The notes below the pieces were generated by a model. That model saw only the letters and a program-made list of their open reading frames with translations. It had not been told where the DNA came from and made no database searches. The position numbers were made by a program, and so were the translations under genes. DNA of 64,000 nt from Phenylobacterium sp. SCN 70-31 (GTDB taxonomy: Bacteria; Pseudomonadota; Alphaproteobacteria; Caulobacterales; Caulobacteraceae): assembly GCF_001724605.1 (NCBI RefSeq), contig NZ_MEEX01000028.1, forward strand, positions 56,060 through 120,059, given 5' to 3'. This document shows, one piece after another, positions 62,000 to 64,000 of the stretch; position 1 is the stretch's first letter; every line of letters starts with the position of its first letter.

Positions 62000-64000
62000 G
62001 GCCGTGCTCCTTGCAAGGCGGCGTCGCGGAAGCCTCGCAGGCGAAGCGCGTTCGTCAGGACGCTGACGCTGGACAGCGCCATGGCGCCAGCGGCCACCAT
62101 CGGGGACAGCAGCAGGCCGAAGGCGGGGTAAAGGGCGCCGGCGGCGACGGGGATCAGCACCACGTTGTACCCGAACGCCCAGGCGAGGTTCTGGCGGATG
62201 TTCCGCAGCACCGCACGGCTGAGCGCGATCGCCGTGGTCACGCCGCGCAGGTCGCTGCGCATCAGCACCACGTCGGCGCTCTCGATGGCGATGTCTGTTC
62301 CGGCCCCCATGGCGATCCCGACGTCGGCGCTCGCCAGGGCCGGGGCATCGTTCACCCCGTCGCCGACGAAGGCCACGCGACCATAGCGCTGCTGAAGGTT
62401 CTTCACGGCGGCGACCTTGCCATCGGGCAGCACCTCGGCAACCACCTCGTCCAAGCCGAGCGCCGCGCCGACTGCCTGCGCGGTGCGCCGATTGTCTCCG
62501 GTGATCATCACCACCTTCAGACCCGCTGCGTGCAGCATCGCCAGGGCCTCGGCCGTGGTGTCCTTGATCGGATCGGCCACGGCGAGGATGGCGGCGAGCT
62601 CGCCGTCGACCGCCGCGTAGATCGGCGTCTTAGCCTCACCCGAGAGGCGATCCGCGTCGGCGGCGAAAGCGGCGACCGAGACGCCGAGTTTCGCCATGAA
62701 GCGGTCCGCGCCGACCTGGATCCGCCGGCCATCGACGAGCGCTTCAGCGCCGAAGCCGGGAAGGGCCTCGAAGCTGGACGTCTCGGGCAGCTGCAGGCCG
62801 CGGGCTTGGGCCGCCTCGACGATCGCCTGGGCGATCGGATGTTCCGAGCGGCTTTCGACCGCCGCCACCAGGCGCAGGAGATCGGACTCCGCGAATCCAT
62901 CCGTGACGCGGACATCCGTCAGGACCGGCCGACCGAGCGTCAGTGTCCCTGTCTTGTCGAAGGCGACCGCCTGGACGTCGCGCAGGCTCTGCAGGGCCTC
63001 GCCACGGCGGAAAAGGACGCCCAGCTCCGCGGCGCGGCCGGTGCCGACCATGATCGAAGTGGGGGTCGCCAGGCCCATGGCGCACGGGCAGGCGATGATC
63101 AGCACCGCCACGGCGTTGACCAGCGCGAAGCTCAGCGCCGGGCTGGGGCCAAAGACCAGCCAGGCGGCAAAGGTCAGGACAGCGCCGACGATGACAGCCG
63201 GCACGAACCAGCTGGTGACCTTGTCGACGAGAGCCTGGATCGGCAGCTTGGCGCCCTGGGCGGCCTCCACCATCCGCACGATCTGGGCGAGCAGGGTGGC
63301 TGCGCCCACCTTGGTGGCGCGGAAGCGGAAAGTCCCGGTCTTGTTGACCGTGCCGCCAACCACAGCGGCGCCCGGACCTTTCTCGACCGGGATCGGCTCG
63401 CCCGTGATCATGGATTCATCGACGTAAGAGGCCCCGTCCAGGACCTCGCCGTCCACCGACACCCGTTCGCCCGGCCGGACCACGACGATGTCGCCGACCA
63501 GGACCTCGGAGACGGGAACCTCGAGGACGACGCCCGCCCGCTCCACGCGCGCGGTCTTCGCCTGCAGCGTCATCAGACGCTTGATCGCCTCGCTCGTGCG
63601 GCCCCTCGCCTGGGCCTCGAACAGGCGTCCGACCAGGATCAGGGTGACGATCACGGCGGCGGCTTCGAAATAGATGTGGTTGGCTCCGGCCGGCAGCAGC
63701 CCGGGCATGAAGGTGGCGACGGTCGAATAAGCGAACGCGGCCGTCGCGCCGAGCACCACCAGGGAATTCATGTCCGGCGTGCGCCGAACGAGGTTCGGCA
63801 CGCCCTTGCGATAGAAGCGCAAGCCCGGACCGAACAGCACGAAGGCGGCCAATGCGAAGCTGATCAAGCGCCAGGGCTGCTCGCCGATCGTGCTCGCCAG
63901 AAGATGGTGGGCGCCGGGCACGAAGTGGCGGCCCATCTCGACCAGAAACAGCGGGATCGTCGCCAGGGCGGCGAGGCCCACCGCGCGCTTCAAGCCCCGG
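61996..64000 (-). CDS. copA: Copper-translocating P-type ATPase, N-terminus beyond the window
   Basis: About 667 codons are inside; the frame stays open through the window edge, so the start and any N-terminal metal-binding domain lie beyond 64000. A TTG at 63993 is an internal Leu, not a start. P1B-1 features: TM metal site IIACPCAMGLATPTS (CPC), TGEP in MITGEPIPVEKGPG, phosphorylation site AFDKTGTLTLGRP, HP motif SRSEHPIAQAIVEAA, VGDGVNDAPALASADVG and the last TM NLAWAFGYNVVLIPVAAG. Exports Cu(I)/Ag(I). The N-terminal GRHFVPGAHHLL helix region resembles CopA/SilP types. Confidence 0.93.
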   Translation of the reverse strand, partial: RGLKRAVGLAALATIPLFLVEMGRHFVPGAHHLLASTIGEQPWRLISFALAAFVLFGPGLRFYRKGVPNLVRRTPDMNSLVVLGATAAFAYSTVATFMPGLLPAGANHIYFEAAAVIVTLILVGRLFEAQARGRTSEAIKRLMTLQAKTARVERAGVVLEVPVSEVLVGDIVVVRPGERVSVDGEVLDGASYVDESMITGEPIPVEKGPGAAVVGGTVNKTGTFRFRATKVGAATLLAQIVRMVEAAQGAKLPIQALVDKVTSWFVPAVIVGAVLTFAAWLVFGPSPALSFALVNAVAVLIIACPCAMGLATPTSIMVGTGRAAELGVLFRRGEALQSLRDVQAVAFDKTGTLTLGRPVLTDVRVTDGFAESDLLRLVAAVESRSEHPIAQAIVEAAQARGLQLPETSSFEALPGFGAEALVDGRRIQVGADRFMAKLGVSVAAFAADADRLSGEAKTPIYAAVDGELAAILAVADPIKDTTAEALAMLHAAGLKVVMITGDNRRTAQAVGAALGLDEVVAEVLPDGKVAAVKNLQQRYGRVAFVGDGVNDAPALASADVGIAMGAGTDIAIESADVVLMRSDLRGVTTAIALSRAVLRNIRQNLAWAFGYNVVLIPVAAGALYPAFGLLLSPMVAAGAMALSSVSVLTNALRLRGFRDAALQGARP

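Overview
The window reads as chromosome of a high-GC alphaproteobacterium of the order Caulobacterales (Phenylobacterium or Caulobacter relative). This rests on the gene content and order (pth-rplY, prs, pgeF-midA-lgt, coq7-dsbB), the dense coding with ATGA/GTGA stop-start overlaps, and the PEPxxWA-type sorting proteins. No database search was possible, so the genus is an inference.

Layout. 1-13.4 kb is housekeeping: pth (5' end only), rplY, a lipoprotein, prs, a KefB/YbaL-type antiporter, pgeF, midA, lgt, a UbiK-like factor, a YbjN protein, proC (apparently with an in-frame internal deletion), a DUF2147 protein, an EnvZ/OmpR-like pair and ilvE. 13.4-15.0 kb has a glycine-zipper protein with a clear terminator, a 33-residue membrane peptide and an HNH nuclease. 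15.0-20.4 kb is a TetR-centred cluster with two haloalkane-dehalogenase-like hydrolases, a DUF1330 protein, a membrane protein and a sulfatase; matching operator-like dyads lie at both ends. 20.4-25.3 kb has a second two-component pair with a Spy/CpxP-like remnant, REP-like hairpins, two tandem PEPxxWA-CTERM proteins and a small zinc-ribbon protein. 25.3-27.4 kb has a frameshifted HxlR regulator remnant, coq7, dsbB and a YqaA-type membrane protein. 27.5-32.6 kb is a tyrosine/homogentisate degradation operon (hppD, an asparaginase-like hydrolase, hmgA, a small protein, a fumarylacetoacetase-family hydrolase and marR). 32.7-38.1 kb has a GC-poor orphan secreted protein, an ABC-F ATPase and feoAB behind a Fur-box-like site.

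38.3 kb to the window end is a metal-resistance island. It starts at a tRNA-Leu(CAA) gene cut in its anticodon loop, followed by a tyrosine recombinase and a second, complete tRNA-Leu(CAA). Then come a CadR/PbrR-type merR with a CusF-like lipoprotein and a Zur-like regulator on the minus strand. A ~10 kb polycistron runs divergently: CDF1, a small His/Cys protein, czcCBA, an unknown, CDF2 and a P1B-4-type ATPase. Beyond it lie lspA with a CYP152-type P450, an AraC regulator, a fatty-acid hydroxylase, a glutamine-dependent NAD+ synthase, an FTR1-cytochrome c (PbrT-like) permease, an HMA-CDF fusion with a TPR protein, and copA-cueR, where copA runs off the window.

The most notable signal is a MerR-type promoter present four times in the island (near 41.2, 51.8, 59.46 and 59.53 kb). 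Each copy has TTGATC, an exact 19-bp spacer, a CTCTAG/CTAGAG-type dyad and a -10 with A at position 2 and T at position 6. This suggests one metal sensor co-ordinates cation efflux, a lead/iron-type permease, and an lspA-P450 operon that may act on lipoproteins and membrane lipids.
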